Assembly: GCA_035534495.1 (NCBI GenBank)
Contig: DATLRW010000052.1
Coordinates: forward strand, 1-64,000
Direction: 5' to 3'
Source: JAKASX01 sp035534495
GTDB lineage: Bacteria; Acidobacteriota; Terriglobia; Acidiferrales; UBA7541
DNA: 64,000 nt
Shown: piece by piece, positions 26,442 to 35,693 of the stretch
Numbering within the stretch: the first letter of the stretch is position 1
How the letters are laid out: each line of letters opens with the position of its first letter
Position numbers and translations under genes: made by a program
The notes under the pieces: model-generated
Told to the model about the DNA's origin: nothing
Seen by the model: only the letters and a program-made list of their open reading frames with translations
The model's database searches: none

Positions 26442-27344
26442 TTGGCAGTAGAGATTACGATGAAGGAGTTGTTGGAGGCTGGTGTCCACTTCGGTCACCA
26501 GACCCGGCGCTGGAACCCGAGAATGCGGGAGTACATATTCGGGGAGCGCAACGGCATTCATATTATCGATTTGCAGAAGACGCTGAAAATGTTCCGGGAA
26601 TCGGCCCGGTTCGTCACCGATCTGGGTCTGCAGGGGAAGTCGCTGCTTTTCGTGGGAACCAAGCGCCAGGCCCAGGAGGCCATCGCCGAGGAAGCGGCGC
26701 GCTGCGGAATGTTTTATGTGAACCATCGCTGGCTGGGCGGAACGCTGACGAATTGGGCGACTGTCCAGAAGTCGATCAAGAAGCTGAAGGGCTTTAAGGC
26801 GATGGTGGAAGACGGCCGCATGGCGCAGCTGCCGAAGAAGCAGGCGGTGCGGATGGAACGGGAAATGAAGCATCTGCAGCAGAACCTGGCCGGCATCGAG
26901 AATCTGCCGGGCATGCCCGACGCGCTGTTCGTGATCGATTCGAACAAGGAAGAGATCGCGGTGAATGAGGCGCGGCGGATGGGAATCCCGGTCGTCGCGG
27001 TGGTGGATACGAACTGCGATCCGGAAGTCGTGGACTGGATCATTCCGGGCAACGACGACGCGCTGCGGGCCATCCGTCTGTTTACGTCGAAGGTCGCCGA
27101 GGCGGTCATCGAGGGCCGGCAGGCGTACGAGCAATCGCAACTTGCCCAACAGAAAACCGCCGAGGAGTTGGCTGCGGAAGCGGCCGAAGCCGGCGTCGAG
27201 TATGTGGATACGAGCGCATACGAGGCTTACGAGAAGCCGGAAGGACATTTCGTCGCTCAGGACGCCGAAGGCGCTCCCGGTGAAGCCGTCGTGGCGGACC
27301 AGCCCGTGCTGCAGGAAGGCGAAGCGGCGAAGCCGGAGAATTAG
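26442..27344 (+). CDS. rpsB: 30S ribosomal protein S2
   Basis: 300 residues. ITMKELLEAGVHFGHQTRRWNPRM and ERNGIHIIDLQKTLKM are the diagnostic N-terminal blocks; FVGTKRQAQEAI and PDALFVIDSNKEEIAVNEA follow. A 60-residue C-terminal tail rich in E and A is longer than in E. coli. I start it at TTG 26442 (AVEITMKELLEAG), with AAGGAGG at 26431-26437; an upstream in-frame ATG at 26406 would add 12 non-conserved residues. Followed by tsf, as in most bacteria. Confidence 0.96.
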   Translation: MAVEITMKELLEAGVHFGHQTRRWNPRMREYIFGERNGIHIIDLQKTLKMFRESARFVTDLGLQGKSLLFVGTKRQAQEAIAEEAARCGMFYVNHRWLGGTLTNWATVQKSIKKLKGFKAMVEDGRMAQLPKKQAVRMEREMKHLQQNLAGIENLPGMPDALFVIDSNKEEIAVNEARRMGIPVVAVVDTNCDPEVVDWIIPGNDDALRAIRLFTSKVAEAVIEGRQAYEQSQLAQQKTAEELAAEAAEAGVEYVDTSAYEAYEKPEGHFVAQDAEGAPGEAVVADQPVLQEGEAAKPEN

Positions 27345-27410
27345 AGGCAGTTTTCTCGGCGGCCGCGGCCGCCGCGGCAGGGCGAATCGATCGCCGGCGG
27401 GGTAAGAAAG

Positions 27411-28076
27411 ATGGGAACGATGACACCGAATCCGGAACAAACAGCCATCAGCGCGCAGCAGGTGAAGGAGTTGCGCGACCGCACCGGCGCAGGCTTCATG
27501 GCTTGCCGCAGCGCCCTCACCGAGGCCAACGGAGACTTCGAGCAGGCCGTCCAGGTGCTCCGCAAGCGCGGCCAGGCGATAGCCCAAAAGAAGGCCGGCC
27601 GCGAAGCCACCGAAGGCTCCATGGGCAGTTACGTGCACGCGGGCGGTAAAATCGGGGTCCTGGTCGAGGTGAACTGCGAAACCGATTTCGTCGCGCGCAC
27701 CGATGAATTCCAGCAGCTCTGTCACGACGTGGCGATGCACATCGCCGCGCTCGATCCGCGGTTCGTCCGCCGGGAAGACGTGACCGAGAAGATTCTGGAG
27801 CGGGAACGCGAAGTCTACCGCGAACAGGCGCGCACGAGCGGCCGGCCGGAAAAGTTTCTCGATCAGATCGTCTCCGGGAAAATGGACAAGTTCTATGAGG
27901 AGAACTGCCTGTACGAGCAGCGCTTCATCAAGGACGAGGCGGTCACGGTGCGGGAGCTAATCGAACAGGCGGTCGCGCGGCTGGGCGAAAAGGTGTCGGT
28001 CCGGCGCTTTGTTCGTTTTAAAGTGGGCGAAGAGGCGGCTGCTGGGGCCCCCGTCGCGCCCTCTCCGGCGCAGTAA
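27411..28076 (+). CDS. tsf: Elongation factor Ts
   Basis: 221 residues, the short EF-Ts form. The N-terminal UBA-like domain (SAQQVKELRDRTGAGFMACRSALTEANGDFEQAV) is followed by the core QKKAGREATEGSMGSYVHAGGKIGVLVEVNCETDFVAR, whose TDFVAR motif contacts EF-Tu to release GDP. Only one copy of the core repeat is present, as in many non-proteobacterial EF-Ts. Start ATG 27411 or 27420. A spacer of 66 bp separates it from rpsB. Confidence 0.95.
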   Translation: MGTMTPNPEQTAISAQQVKELRDRTGAGFMACRSALTEANGDFEQAVQVLRKRGQAIAQKKAGREATEGSMGSYVHAGGKIGVLVEVNCETDFVARTDEFQQLCHDVAMHIAALDPRFVRREDVTEKILEREREVYREQARTSGRPEKFLDQIVSGKMDKFYEENCLYEQRFIKDEAVTVRELIEQAVARLGEKVSVRRFVRFKVGEEAAAGAPVAPSPAQ

Positions 28077-28179
28077 GCCGGTCGCCGGTTTCCGATAGAT
28101 CGCGGGGCTGCCGGGAAGCCCGTTCGAATCCGCGAAGGAAAGGTAAGTTCGCCAACTCCCCTCTTGGCTGCAACTGTCG

Positions 28180-28938
28180 ATGGCGACACGCGAGGCCTCC
28201 AAAAAATCGTCAGTGAACCGCCCGGCGCCGGTTTTCCGCCGGCTGGTGCTAAAGCTTTCCGGTGAATCGCTCCAGGGAACCCAGGGTTCCGGCATCCACG
28301 GCGAAACCGTCCAGGCGATTGCGCGCGAGGTCAAAGAGGTTCGGGACCTGGGCGTCGAAACCGCCATCGTGGTGGGCGGGGGAAACATCTTCCGCGGTTC
28401 GCGCCAGAAATCGCTGGCGATCGAGCGCACGACGGCGGACGCGATGGGAATGCTGGCCACGGTGATCAACGGGCTGGCCCTGCAGGACGCCCTCGAAAAA
28501 CTCGGTTGCCAGACGCGCCTGCTGAGCGCCATCGAGATGCGCCAGTTGGCCGAGCCCTTTATCCGCCGGCGGGCGATGCGCCATCTGGAAAAGGGGCGGG
28601 TGATCATCCTCGCCGCCGGCACCGGCAATCCCTACTTTTCCACCGATACGGCCGCGGCCCTGCGCGCCATGGAAATCAAAGCCGAGGCCATCTTGAAGGC
28701 GACGCGCGTGGACGGCATCTACGATGCCGACCCGGAAAAAGTGGCCGGGGCGCGCATGATCGAAAAACTCAGCTACATGGAAGTCATCCGGCGCGGCCTG
28801 GCGGTGATGGATTCCACCGCCGTGACCCTCTGCATGGACAACAATCTGCCGATCATCGTCTTCAATCTGACGGTGTCGGGAAATATCCGGCGCGTGGTGA
28901 TGGGCGAGCGGGTCGGCTCGAAGGTGACCGCGGGCTGA
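28180..28938 (+). CDS. pyrH: UMP kinase
   Basis: 252 residues of the amino-acid kinase fold. RLVLKLSGESLQG opens the core; VVGGGNIFRG, the TTADAMGMLATVINGLALQDAL helix and ATRVDGIYDADPEK follow. PyrH phosphorylates UMP to UDP in pyrimidine synthesis, is hexameric, and is usually coupled to frr. About 18 extra residues precede the core (MATREASKKSSVNRPAPV), so the start at ATG 28180 could be late by one or more codons; no better start is visible. Confidence 0.95.
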   Translation: MATREASKKSSVNRPAPVFRRLVLKLSGESLQGTQGSGIHGETVQAIAREVKEVRDLGVETAIVVGGGNIFRGSRQKSLAIERTTADAMGMLATVINGLALQDALEKLGCQTRLLSAIEMRQLAEPFIRRRAMRHLEKGRVIILAAGTGNPYFSTDTAAALRAMEIKAEAILKATRVDGIYDADPEKVAGARMIEKLSYMEVIRRGLAVMDSTAVTLCMDNNLPIIVFNLTVSGNIRRVVMGERVGSKVTAG

Positions 28939-28973
28939 AGAACGCAAGACGCGAATCAGGAGGTAGCGGCGCG

Positions 28974-29549
28974 ATGCACACATTTGCGACGACCAAGGAA
29001 GGGTTGGCGCTGGCCAGAACGCAGATGGAAAAATCTGTGGAGGATTTCCGCCGGGAAGTCTCCACGTTACGCACCGGCCGCGCCAGCGCGGCCCTGCTCG
29101 ACCATATTCGCGTGGATTATCACGGCACTCCCATGCCGGTCAATCAGCTCGGCACCCTCACCGTGCCCGATCCGACGCTGATCGTCGTCTCCCCCTGGGA
29201 CCGCGCGGTGGTTCCGCTGATCGAGAAGGCGGTGCTGTCCTCCGATCTCGGTCTGAACCCGGCCAGCGACGGCCGGGTCATCCGCATCCCGATTCCCCCG
29301 CTCAACGAGGAACGGCGAAAAGAGATGGTCAAGCACCTGCACCGCATCCTCGAAGAACATCGCTCCGGCATCCGCAACGCCCGGCGGGACGTCAAGGAAG
29401 GCATCGAGCGGCTGGAAAAAGACAAAAAGATCGGCGAAGACGACCGCACCCGCTCGCTCGACGAACTCGAGAAGATCACCCACCAGGAAACCAAGAAAAT
29501 GGAAGACCTGTCGGCCTCGAAAGAGAAGGAAATCCTTGAGATCCGATAG
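28974..29549 (+). CDS. frr: Ribosome recycling factor
   Basis: 191 residues. The three-helix-bundle pattern of RRF is complete: MEKSVEDFRREVSTLRTGRASAALLDHIRVDYHG, VPDPTLIVVSPWD, IRIPIPPLNEERRKEMVKHLHRILEEHR and the C-terminal KITHQETKKMEDLSASKEKEILE. RRF with EF-G splits post-termination ribosomes. ATG 28974 has AGGAGG at 28958-28963. It lies 35 bp after pyrH and closes the ribosomal block. Confidence 0.97.
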   Translation: MHTFATTKEGLALARTQMEKSVEDFRREVSTLRTGRASAALLDHIRVDYHGTPMPVNQLGTLTVPDPTLIVVSPWDRAVVPLIEKAVLSSDLGLNPASDGRVIRIPIPPLNEERRKEMVKHLHRILEEHRSGIRNARRDVKEGIERLEKDKKIGEDDRTRSLDELEKITHQETKKMEDLSASKEKEILEIR

Positions 29550-29596
29550 CGCCACGCCTCGGCCCGCGCCGGAGCGCAGGTAGGAACCCCGTCGCC

Positions 29597-30664
29597 GTGA
29601 ACGGCAAGGAGCGCTTGCTGGCGGCTTGCCGGAATCAACCGGTGGACCGCGTGCCGGTGTGGATGATGCGGCAGGCCGGGCGCGCCCTGCCCGGTTATCG
29701 CGCCTTGCGGCAGCGGCACTCCTTTCTGGAGCTGTGCAAGACGCCGGAGCTGGCCGCCGAGGTTTCCGCCGAGCCCGTCGAGGCGCTCGGCGTCGACGCA
29801 TCGATCGTATTCAGCGACATTCTCGTGGTGGCCGAGGCGATGGGCCTGGGGCTCGCGGTGGGCGATGCCGGGCCCGTTCTCGACGGTTTCAGCCCGGACC
29901 GGGACGGCATTTCGCGCCTCCGCGAGTTCGATCCGGAACGTGAGACGAGATTCGTCGGCGATGCGATCCGGCAGATCGCGCGCCGGCTCGGGCCGGAAAT
30001 TCCGGTCATTGGATTTGCCGGCGCGCCTTGGACGCTGGCCTGCTACATGCTGGCGCACGGGGAAGATTCCAGCACCGCTCACCGCGCCAGGCAAATGCTG
30101 TTCGCCCAGCCGGCCCTGCTCGCCGCGCTGCTCGAGAAGATTGCGCGCGTCACGGGCCTCTACCTGGCCGCTCAGATTCGCGCCGGAGCCTCGGTCGTGC
30201 AACTGTTCGACACCTGGGCCGGCGAGCTGGACCGCGCCTCCTACGAGGCCTTTGCCCTGCCGGCGACGCGCCTGGCGATTGACACGTTGCAGGCGGCCGG
30301 GACCCCGGTGATCCTGTATGCGCGCGGCTGTTCCCATCTCCTCGAAAGCATGGCGAAAACGGGCGCCACGGTGCTCAGCGTGGATTGGAGGGTCGATCTG
30401 TCCGAGGCCCGGCGGCTCCTGGGACCGAATTTTGCCTTGCAGGGCAATGCCGACCCATACGCGCTGCTCGGATCGGTTGAGACGGCCGAGCGGGCCGCGC
30501 GCGGGGCGGTCGAGCAGACCGGCGGCGCGGGCCATATTTTGAACCTCGGTCATGGACTGCTGCCGATGACGCCGCTCGAGTACGCCAGGGCTTTCGTCCG
30601 GGCAGGCCAGTCGGCGCCGATCGGCCGCAAGGCCCGGGCTGATGGGAGGGGCGAGACCGGGTAG
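29597..30664 (+). CDS. hemE: Uroporphyrinogen decarboxylase
   Basis: 355 residues, normal HemE length. The signature R-Q-A-G-R (VPVWMMRQAGRALPGY) carries substrate-binding arginines; VFSDILVVAEAMGLGL has the catalytic-region aspartate and GFAGAPWTLACYML follows; LQGNADPYALLG is near the end. It decarboxylates uroporphyrinogen III to coproporphyrinogen III in haem synthesis. Start GTG 29597. It ends 4 bp before the hemY start, so the pair is likely one operon. Confidence 0.95.
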   Translation: MNGKERLLAACRNQPVDRVPVWMMRQAGRALPGYRALRQRHSFLELCKTPELAAEVSAEPVEALGVDASIVFSDILVVAEAMGLGLAVGDAGPVLDGFSPDRDGISRLREFDPERETRFVGDAIRQIARRLGPEIPVIGFAGAPWTLACYMLAHGEDSSTAHRARQMLFAQPALLAALLEKIARVTGLYLAAQIRAGASVVQLFDTWAGELDRASYEAFALPATRLAIDTLQAAGTPVILYARGCSHLLESMAKTGATVLSVDWRVDLSEARRLLGPNFALQGNADPYALLGSVETAERAARGAVEQTGGAGHILNLGHGLLPMTPLEYARAFVRAGQSAPIGRKARADGRGETG

Positions 30665-30668
30665 GCGG

Positions 30669-32036
30669 ATGCGGGTAATCGTCATCGGCGCGGGGATTTC
30701 CGGTCTGGCATGCGCTTTTCGCCTGGCCGAGCGCGGCTTGGACGTGTCGGTCGTGGAAGAGTCGGACCGCGTGGGTGGCGTAATCGCCAGCGAGGCCCGC
30801 AACGGGTTTCTATTCGAACTGGGACCGCAGAGTTTTCAGCTGACACCCGGGCTCGCCGAACTGATCCGAGGCGCTGGAATCGAGGATCGGTTGATATCGG
30901 CCCCGGCGCGGGCGGCGCGGTACGTATTCGCCGGTGGCCGGCTGCATCCGGTCCCGATGGGACCGCAGATTTTGATCGGCGGGTCGCTGCTCGGTTTCGG
31001 CACGAGGGTTCGCTTCCTCCGTGATCTGGTCGGACGGTCCAAACCGCCCGAGCGCGAGGAAACACTCGCGGAATTCGTCGAGCGGAAATTCGGTCCGGAA
31101 CTGCTCGATCGCCTGGCTGGTCCGTTTGTTTCGGGCATCTACGCCGGTGATCCGGCGCGCTTGGGACTGCGCGACGCCTTTCCCGACTTGCATCGTTGGG
31201 AACTCGAGCAGGGAAGCATCCTGCGCGGAGCGTTACGGGCCATGCGCTCGGCGCGCCGGAGCGGCCGCGCTCGCCCAACCCTCTCCGCGATACGCGGCGG
31301 AAACGCGGGCTTGATGGAATCGCTGGCGGCCAAACTCTCCGGCCGTGTATCTCTGGGGACGAGCGTCGAATCCGTCAGCCGGGCGGACAAGGAAAATGGG
31401 AAGGGGTTTGCCCTGCGCGTGCGCGGGGCGGCCGGCACGGAAACACGAATGGCGGACCGGGTGGTCATGGCCACGCCGGCCGGCGCGGCGGCCCGCATGG
31501 TGGCCGGCCTGTCGGCGCGCCTGGGCGATCTGTTGCAGCGAATGGAATATGCTCCGGTGGCCGTTGTGGGAACCGGATACCGGCGCGAGCAGGTGCAAAA
31601 TCGCCTGGAGGGGTTCGGTTTTCTGGTGGCGCGCAGCGAGCGCCTGAAATTGCTGGGCACGGTCTGGATGTCTTCGCTCTTTGCGGGCCGTGCCGGCTCG
31701 GGCTTCGTGAATCTGGCGAGTTTCGCCGGTGGCGCTGCCGATCCGGCAACGGCCGAGCTGGCCCCGGACGAGATTGGCGACGTCGTCGAGAAGGAAATGA
31801 CGCCGATTCTCGGCATCACCGGGCGGCCGGTCGAGCGGGTCGTGAATGTGTATCGCCGCGCGTTGCCCCAGTACAACGTGGGACACGAGCGGCTGGTTGC
31901 GGGGATTCGCGCGGAAGCCGAGCGGGTCCCGGGACTGTTTCTCATCGGCAATTATCTCGACGGAATATCGACCGGGTCGTGCGTCGATCTGGCTTTCCGC
32001 ACCGCGGCCATCGTGGCCGGTCAGCCGGCTGCCTGA
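30669..32036 (+). CDS. hemY: Protoporphyrinogen/coproporphyrinogen oxidase (HemY type)
   Basis: 455 residues of the FAD-dependent amine-oxidase fold. The Rossmann GxGxxG motif (VIGAGISGLACAFRLAERG) at residues about 4-22, EESDRVGGVIASEARNGFLFELGPQSF for FAD binding, and the C-terminal NYLDGISTGSCVDLAFRTA FAD segment place it in the HemG/HemY class. It catalyses a six-electron oxidation of protoporphyrinogen IX or coproporphyrinogen III; the hemH/hemQ context needed to decide is outside the window. ATG 30669, 4 bp after hemE. Confidence 0.93.
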   Translation: MRVIVIGAGISGLACAFRLAERGLDVSVVEESDRVGGVIASEARNGFLFELGPQSFQLTPGLAELIRGAGIEDRLISAPARAARYVFAGGRLHPVPMGPQILIGGSLLGFGTRVRFLRDLVGRSKPPEREETLAEFVERKFGPELLDRLAGPFVSGIYAGDPARLGLRDAFPDLHRWELEQGSILRGALRAMRSARRSGRARPTLSAIRGGNAGLMESLAAKLSGRVSLGTSVESVSRADKENGKGFALRVRGAAGTETRMADRVVMATPAGAAARMVAGLSARLGDLLQRMEYAPVAVVGTGYRREQVQNRLEGFGFLVARSERLKLLGTVWMSSLFAGRAGSGFVNLASFAGGAADPATAELAPDEIGDVVEKEMTPILGITGRPVERVVNVYRRALPQYNVGHERLVAGIRAEAERVPGLFLIGNYLDGISTGSCVDLAFRTAAIVAGQPAA

Positions 32037-32187
32037 GCGCCGGGCGCCGGAATGGGTCGGGGCGCGAATTGCGGACTTCCAGCGGCGTCCTCTAGAATCG
32101 CACACGCGTTGCGACGGGCCTCGCCGTGATCGACGGCGTAAAACGCTTTTTCGGCCTCGGCGGGAGTGCGGGTTGGTTCGAAACGAA

Positions 32188-33627
32188 ATGGGTCAAATAC
32201 TGATTCAAAACACGCTGACGGGGAAAAAAGAGCCGTTCGAGCCTTTGCACCCGGGTGAAGTGCGGATCTACACCTGCGGGCCGACGGTCTACGACTTCGC
32301 TCACATTGGAAATTTCCGCACATTTGTCTTTCAGGACGTGCTCCGGCGCTTCCTGCGCTCGCGCGGTTACCGCGTGAATCAGGTGATGAACCTGACCGAT
32401 GTCGACGACCGCATCATTCTGAACGCGCCGGCCGCCGGGATGAACCTTCGCGAATACACCGATCGCTACATCCGGGCGTTTCGGGAAGACATGGCCCTGC
32501 TGAATCTCGAAACGCCGGAGACGCTGGCGCGGGCGACCGATCATATCGACGACATGGTGGCGCTGGTGGCCACGCTCGTCGAGCGCGGCTACGCCTACCG
32601 CGGCGATGGTTCGATCTACTTCCGGATCGGCCGTTTTCCCCGGTACGGGCGCCTCTCGAAAGTGAATTTCTCGGGCATTCAATCGGGCGCGCGGGTCGAC
32701 GTGGACCGTTACGAGAAGGACGACGCTCGCGATTTCGCCTTGTGGAAGGCCGGCAAGCCGGGCGAACATTTCTGGGAAACGCCCATTGGTCCCGGCCGGC
32801 CCGGCTGGCACGTCGAATGCTCGGCCATGTCGATGAAATATCTGGGCCCGACGCTCGATATCCACACCGGCGGGGTCGATCTGGTGTTCCCGCACCATGA
32901 GAACGAAATCGCCCAAAGCGAGGCGGCCACCGGGCAGCCGTTCGTGCGGTACTGGATGCACGCCGAACACCTGCTTGTGAACGGCGAAAAGATGTCGAAA
33001 TCCGCCGGCAATTTCTATACCCTGCGCGACCTGCTCGAGCGGGGACAGCGGCCGTCGGCGGTGCGGTTCCTGCTGGCTTCGGTTCCCTATCGCCGGCAGT
33101 TGAATTTCACCTTCGAGGGATTGCAGCAGGCCGCCAGTTCCGTCGAGCGCTTGCGCAATTTCGCCGGGCGGTTGCGGAACGAAGCGCTGCCGAAGCGGAC
33201 ATCCACGCCGTTCGGTTCGCGAATCGAGGCGGCCGGGAAGGACTTCGAGGCCGGCCTCGAAGACGACTTGAACACCGCGCAGGCCCTGGCGGCAATCTTC
33301 GATCTGGTGCGCGAAGTGAATACGGCGATCGACCGGGGAGAATTCTCCCGGGCCGACGCCCCGGCCGCCCTCGCTCTGATCGAGCATTTCGACTCGATTT
33401 TCGCCGTGGTCGTCGACGACGACGCCGAAAAGCTTCAGCGGCTCGGTTACGCCGTGGCCTCGGCCGAACTCCCGGACGAGAAGATCGAAAGCCTCGTCGA
33501 AGCGCGCCAGCAGGCGCGGCAGCGCCGGGACTTTCAGGCCGCCGATGGCATTCGGCAGGATTTGGCCTCGCGTGGTATCATTCTCGAAGATTTGAAGGAC
33601 GGCACTGTACGTTGGAAACGCAAATGA
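32188..33627 (+). CDS. cysS: Cysteinyl-tRNA synthetase
   Basis: 479 residues, complete. Class I motifs: HIGH-like FAHIGNFRTF near residue 40, GEKMSKSAGN (KMSKS) near 270, plus zinc ligands in YTCGPTVYD, GWHVECSAM and HHENEIAQSE. It ligates cysteine to tRNA-Cys. The C-terminal helical domain is normal (KLQRLGYAVAS, RQQARQRRDFQAADGIRQDL). ATG 32188 has no obvious ribosome-binding site; the open frame starts far upstream inside hemY, so this start follows homology. The gap to hemY (151 bp) may hold its own promoter. Confidence 0.96.
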   Translation: MGQILIQNTLTGKKEPFEPLHPGEVRIYTCGPTVYDFAHIGNFRTFVFQDVLRRFLRSRGYRVNQVMNLTDVDDRIILNAPAAGMNLREYTDRYIRAFREDMALLNLETPETLARATDHIDDMVALVATLVERGYAYRGDGSIYFRIGRFPRYGRLSKVNFSGIQSGARVDVDRYEKDDARDFALWKAGKPGEHFWETPIGPGRPGWHVECSAMSMKYLGPTLDIHTGGVDLVFPHHENEIAQSEAATGQPFVRYWMHAEHLLVNGEKMSKSAGNFYTLRDLLERGQRPSAVRFLLASVPYRRQLNFTFEGLQQAASSVERLRNFAGRLRNEALPKRTSTPFGSRIEAAGKDFEAGLEDDLNTAQALAAIFDLVREVNTAIDRGEFSRADAPAALALIEHFDSIFAVVVDDDAEKLQRLGYAVASAELPDEKIESLVEARQQARQRRDFQAADGIRQDLASRGIILEDLKDGTVRWKRK

Positions 33628-33777
33628 GCCTTTTCGGACCGTTCCGACCGCGACTCCCGCTGCCCGGGCATCGACCGCCTGCGGAAGACCGTCCCCGCTT
33701 CTTCGGCGTCGATTAACCCGGTTCCCTCTCCCGCCGCGCCACGCGCGGATCAGAAGCGCACATCTTAAGGAGGAGCA

Positions 33778-35130
33778 ATGATTGAGGCTGCCATGGATAC
33801 GAAACTGCCACGGGTGCGGATGCCGCTTCCGGGACCGCTTGCCAAAGAAGCTGTCGCTCTCGACGAGCGCTACATCTCGCCGTCCTGCACGCGCAGCTAC
33901 CCGCTTGTGGCACGCCGGGGCCATGGCGCGATGATCGAGGACGTCGATGGAAATGTTTTCCTCGATTTCGCGGCCGGCATCGCCGTGGTCGCCACCGGGC
34001 ATTGCCATCCGAAGGTGGTCGAGGCCATTCAGCGCCAGGCGGCCGAGCTGATTCATATTTCGGGAACGGATTTCTACTATCCGCAGTTGACCGAGCTGGC
34101 CGCGCGGCTCGAGAAGATCACCCCGGGCAGCGAACCGAAGCGCGTCTTCTATTCCAATTCCGGCGCCGAAACCATCGAAGCGGCGATCAAACTGGCGCGC
34201 TACGCCACGGGCCGCGATAAGCTGATCGCCTTTCACGGCTGTTTCCATGGGCGGACCAACGGGGCGCTTTCCCTCACGGCGAGCAAGGCCGTGCAGAGGA
34301 AGGGATTCGGAACGCTGCTTTCGGGCGTTTTCCATATGCCCTATCCGAACCCGTATCGTTGCCCGTTTGGCGCGGGCGCCCACGATTGCGGCGACGACTG
34401 CATCGAGTACCTGGAAAAGGTCCTCTTCAAGAAGCTGGTCGATCCCGAAGAGGTCGCCGCGGTGTTCATCGAGCCCGTGCAGGGCGAGGGAGGGTATATC
34501 CCGGCGCCGAAAAAGTTCCTGCACGATCTGGCCGCTCTCTGCAAGCGGCACGGCATTCTGCTCGTCGCCGATGAAGTGCAGTCGGGCATGGGCCGCACGG
34601 GGAAATGGTGGGCATCGGATCATTCCGGGATCGAGCCGGATATCATCTGTATCGCCAAGGGCATTGCATCCGGGATGCCGCTGGGCGTCACCGTGGCGCG
34701 GGCGAGCCTGATGCAATGGAAGCCCGGCGCGCATGCTTCAACGTTCGGCGGTAATCCCGTCTCCCTGGCGGCCGCGCTGGCGACGATCGACCTGCTGGAG
34801 AGCGAGTATCTGGAAAACAGCCGGCGCGTCGGCGAGTACATGATGAACCGGATGAAGGGATGGACCGGTCGTTTCCGCACGGTGGGTGACGTGCGCGGGC
34901 TGGGGTTGATGCTGGGAATCGAGTTTGTCACCGACCGCCAAGGCCGGGCGCCGGCCCCGGATCTTCGCGACCGGGTGGTCGAAAGCGCGTTCCAGAAGGG
35001 GTTGCTGGTGCTCGGCGCGGGGGAAAGCACGCTGCGCCTTTCACCGCCCCTCATGATCGATACGGAACAGGCCGACTTTGCCCTCGACACTCTCGAAGCG
35101 TCGATCGCCGAAGTTGAACGGGCCGCCTGA
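33778..35130 (+). CDS. 4-aminobutyrate-type class III aminotransferase
   Basis: 450 residues of PLP fold type I, subgroup III. Motifs include NSGAETIEAAIKLARYATGR, HGCFHGRTNGALSLT, LLVADEVQSGMGRTGKWWA and the PLP lysine in IICIAKGIASGMPLG. The GFGTLLSGVFHMPYPNPYRCPFG segment matches GABA/acetylornithine-type transaminases with a Cys-rich loop (C-P-F-G ... H-D-C-G-D-D-C). It likely moves the amino group of GABA or another omega-amino acid to 2-oxoglutarate. ATG 33778 follows AGGAGGAG at about 33769. A downstream methyltransferase lies 23 bp away. Confidence 0.88.
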   Translation: MIEAAMDTKLPRVRMPLPGPLAKEAVALDERYISPSCTRSYPLVARRGHGAMIEDVDGNVFLDFAAGIAVVATGHCHPKVVEAIQRQAAELIHISGTDFYYPQLTELAARLEKITPGSEPKRVFYSNSGAETIEAAIKLARYATGRDKLIAFHGCFHGRTNGALSLTASKAVQRKGFGTLLSGVFHMPYPNPYRCPFGAGAHDCGDDCIEYLEKVLFKKLVDPEEVAAVFIEPVQGEGGYIPAPKKFLHDLAALCKRHGILLVADEVQSGMGRTGKWWASDHSGIEPDIICIAKGIASGMPLGVTVARASLMQWKPGAHASTFGGNPVSLAAALATIDLLESEYLENSRRVGEYMMNRMKGWTGRFRTVGDVRGLGLMLGIEFVTDRQGRAPAPDLRDRVVESAFQKGLLVLGAGESTLRLSPPLMIDTEQADFALDTLEASIAEVERAA

Positions 35131-35153
35131 AGCGGCCCGTTTCGGAGACTGCG

Positions 35154-35690
35154 TTGCCACGCATCCTCGACTTGGGTTGCGGGCCCAACAAATACCCGGG
35201 GGCGATCGGAGCCGACCGGCTCCGGCAGACCTCGGCGGACGTGTTGTGCGACTTCGATTCGACGCCGCTGCCCTTCGCCAATAGCTCATTCGATCAGGTG
35301 CGCGCCTCGCACCTGATCGAACACGTCTCCGATCCCATCCGCTTGATCGAAGAGATGCATCGCGTCACGCGGGCGGGGGGAACACTGGTCATCATCACGC
35401 CGCACTGCTCCGATTCGAGTTCCTACGCCGATCCGACGCACCGCACCCATTGGAATAGTTTCTCCATGCGTTATTTCTACCCCGGGGGCATTCACGGCCA
35501 CGACCACTGGTATACGGGCGTGCGCCTCAAAGAGCGCCGGCTGCGGATTCGCATGCTGAGCCTGTGGCGCTGGCTGGGATTCGAGTTCCTGGTGAATCAC
35601 TCGAAGAGGTTCCGGCGATTTTGGGAGTATTACCTCTGCTTCGTGGTGCGCGGCAAGTGGATGGAGTTTGAACTCGAGGTCGTGAAGTAG
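35154..35690 (+). CDS. Small class I SAM-dependent methyltransferase
   Basis: 178 residues. Motif I ILDLGCGPNKYPGAIGAD, D in VLCDFDSTPLPFA, and the motif VRASHLIEHVSDP with MHRVTRAGGTLVIITPH place it in the methyltransferase_11 group. The C-terminal half (HRTHWNSFSMRYFYPGG, YYLCFVVRGKWMEFELEVVK) is specific to a family often found near lipid- or glycan-modification genes; substrate unknown. It starts at TTG 35154 just after GGAG; an N-terminal region before motif I is absent, so the enzyme is compact. Directly upstream of yraN (3-bp gap). Confidence 0.75.
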   Translation: MPRILDLGCGPNKYPGAIGADRLRQTSADVLCDFDSTPLPFANSSFDQVRASHLIEHVSDPIRLIEEMHRVTRAGGTLVIITPHCSDSSSYADPTHRTHWNSFSMRYFYPGGIHGHDHWYTGVRLKERRLRIRMLSLWRWLGFEFLVNHSKRFRRFWEYYLCFVVRGKWMEFELEVVK

Positions 35691-35693
35691 GCG

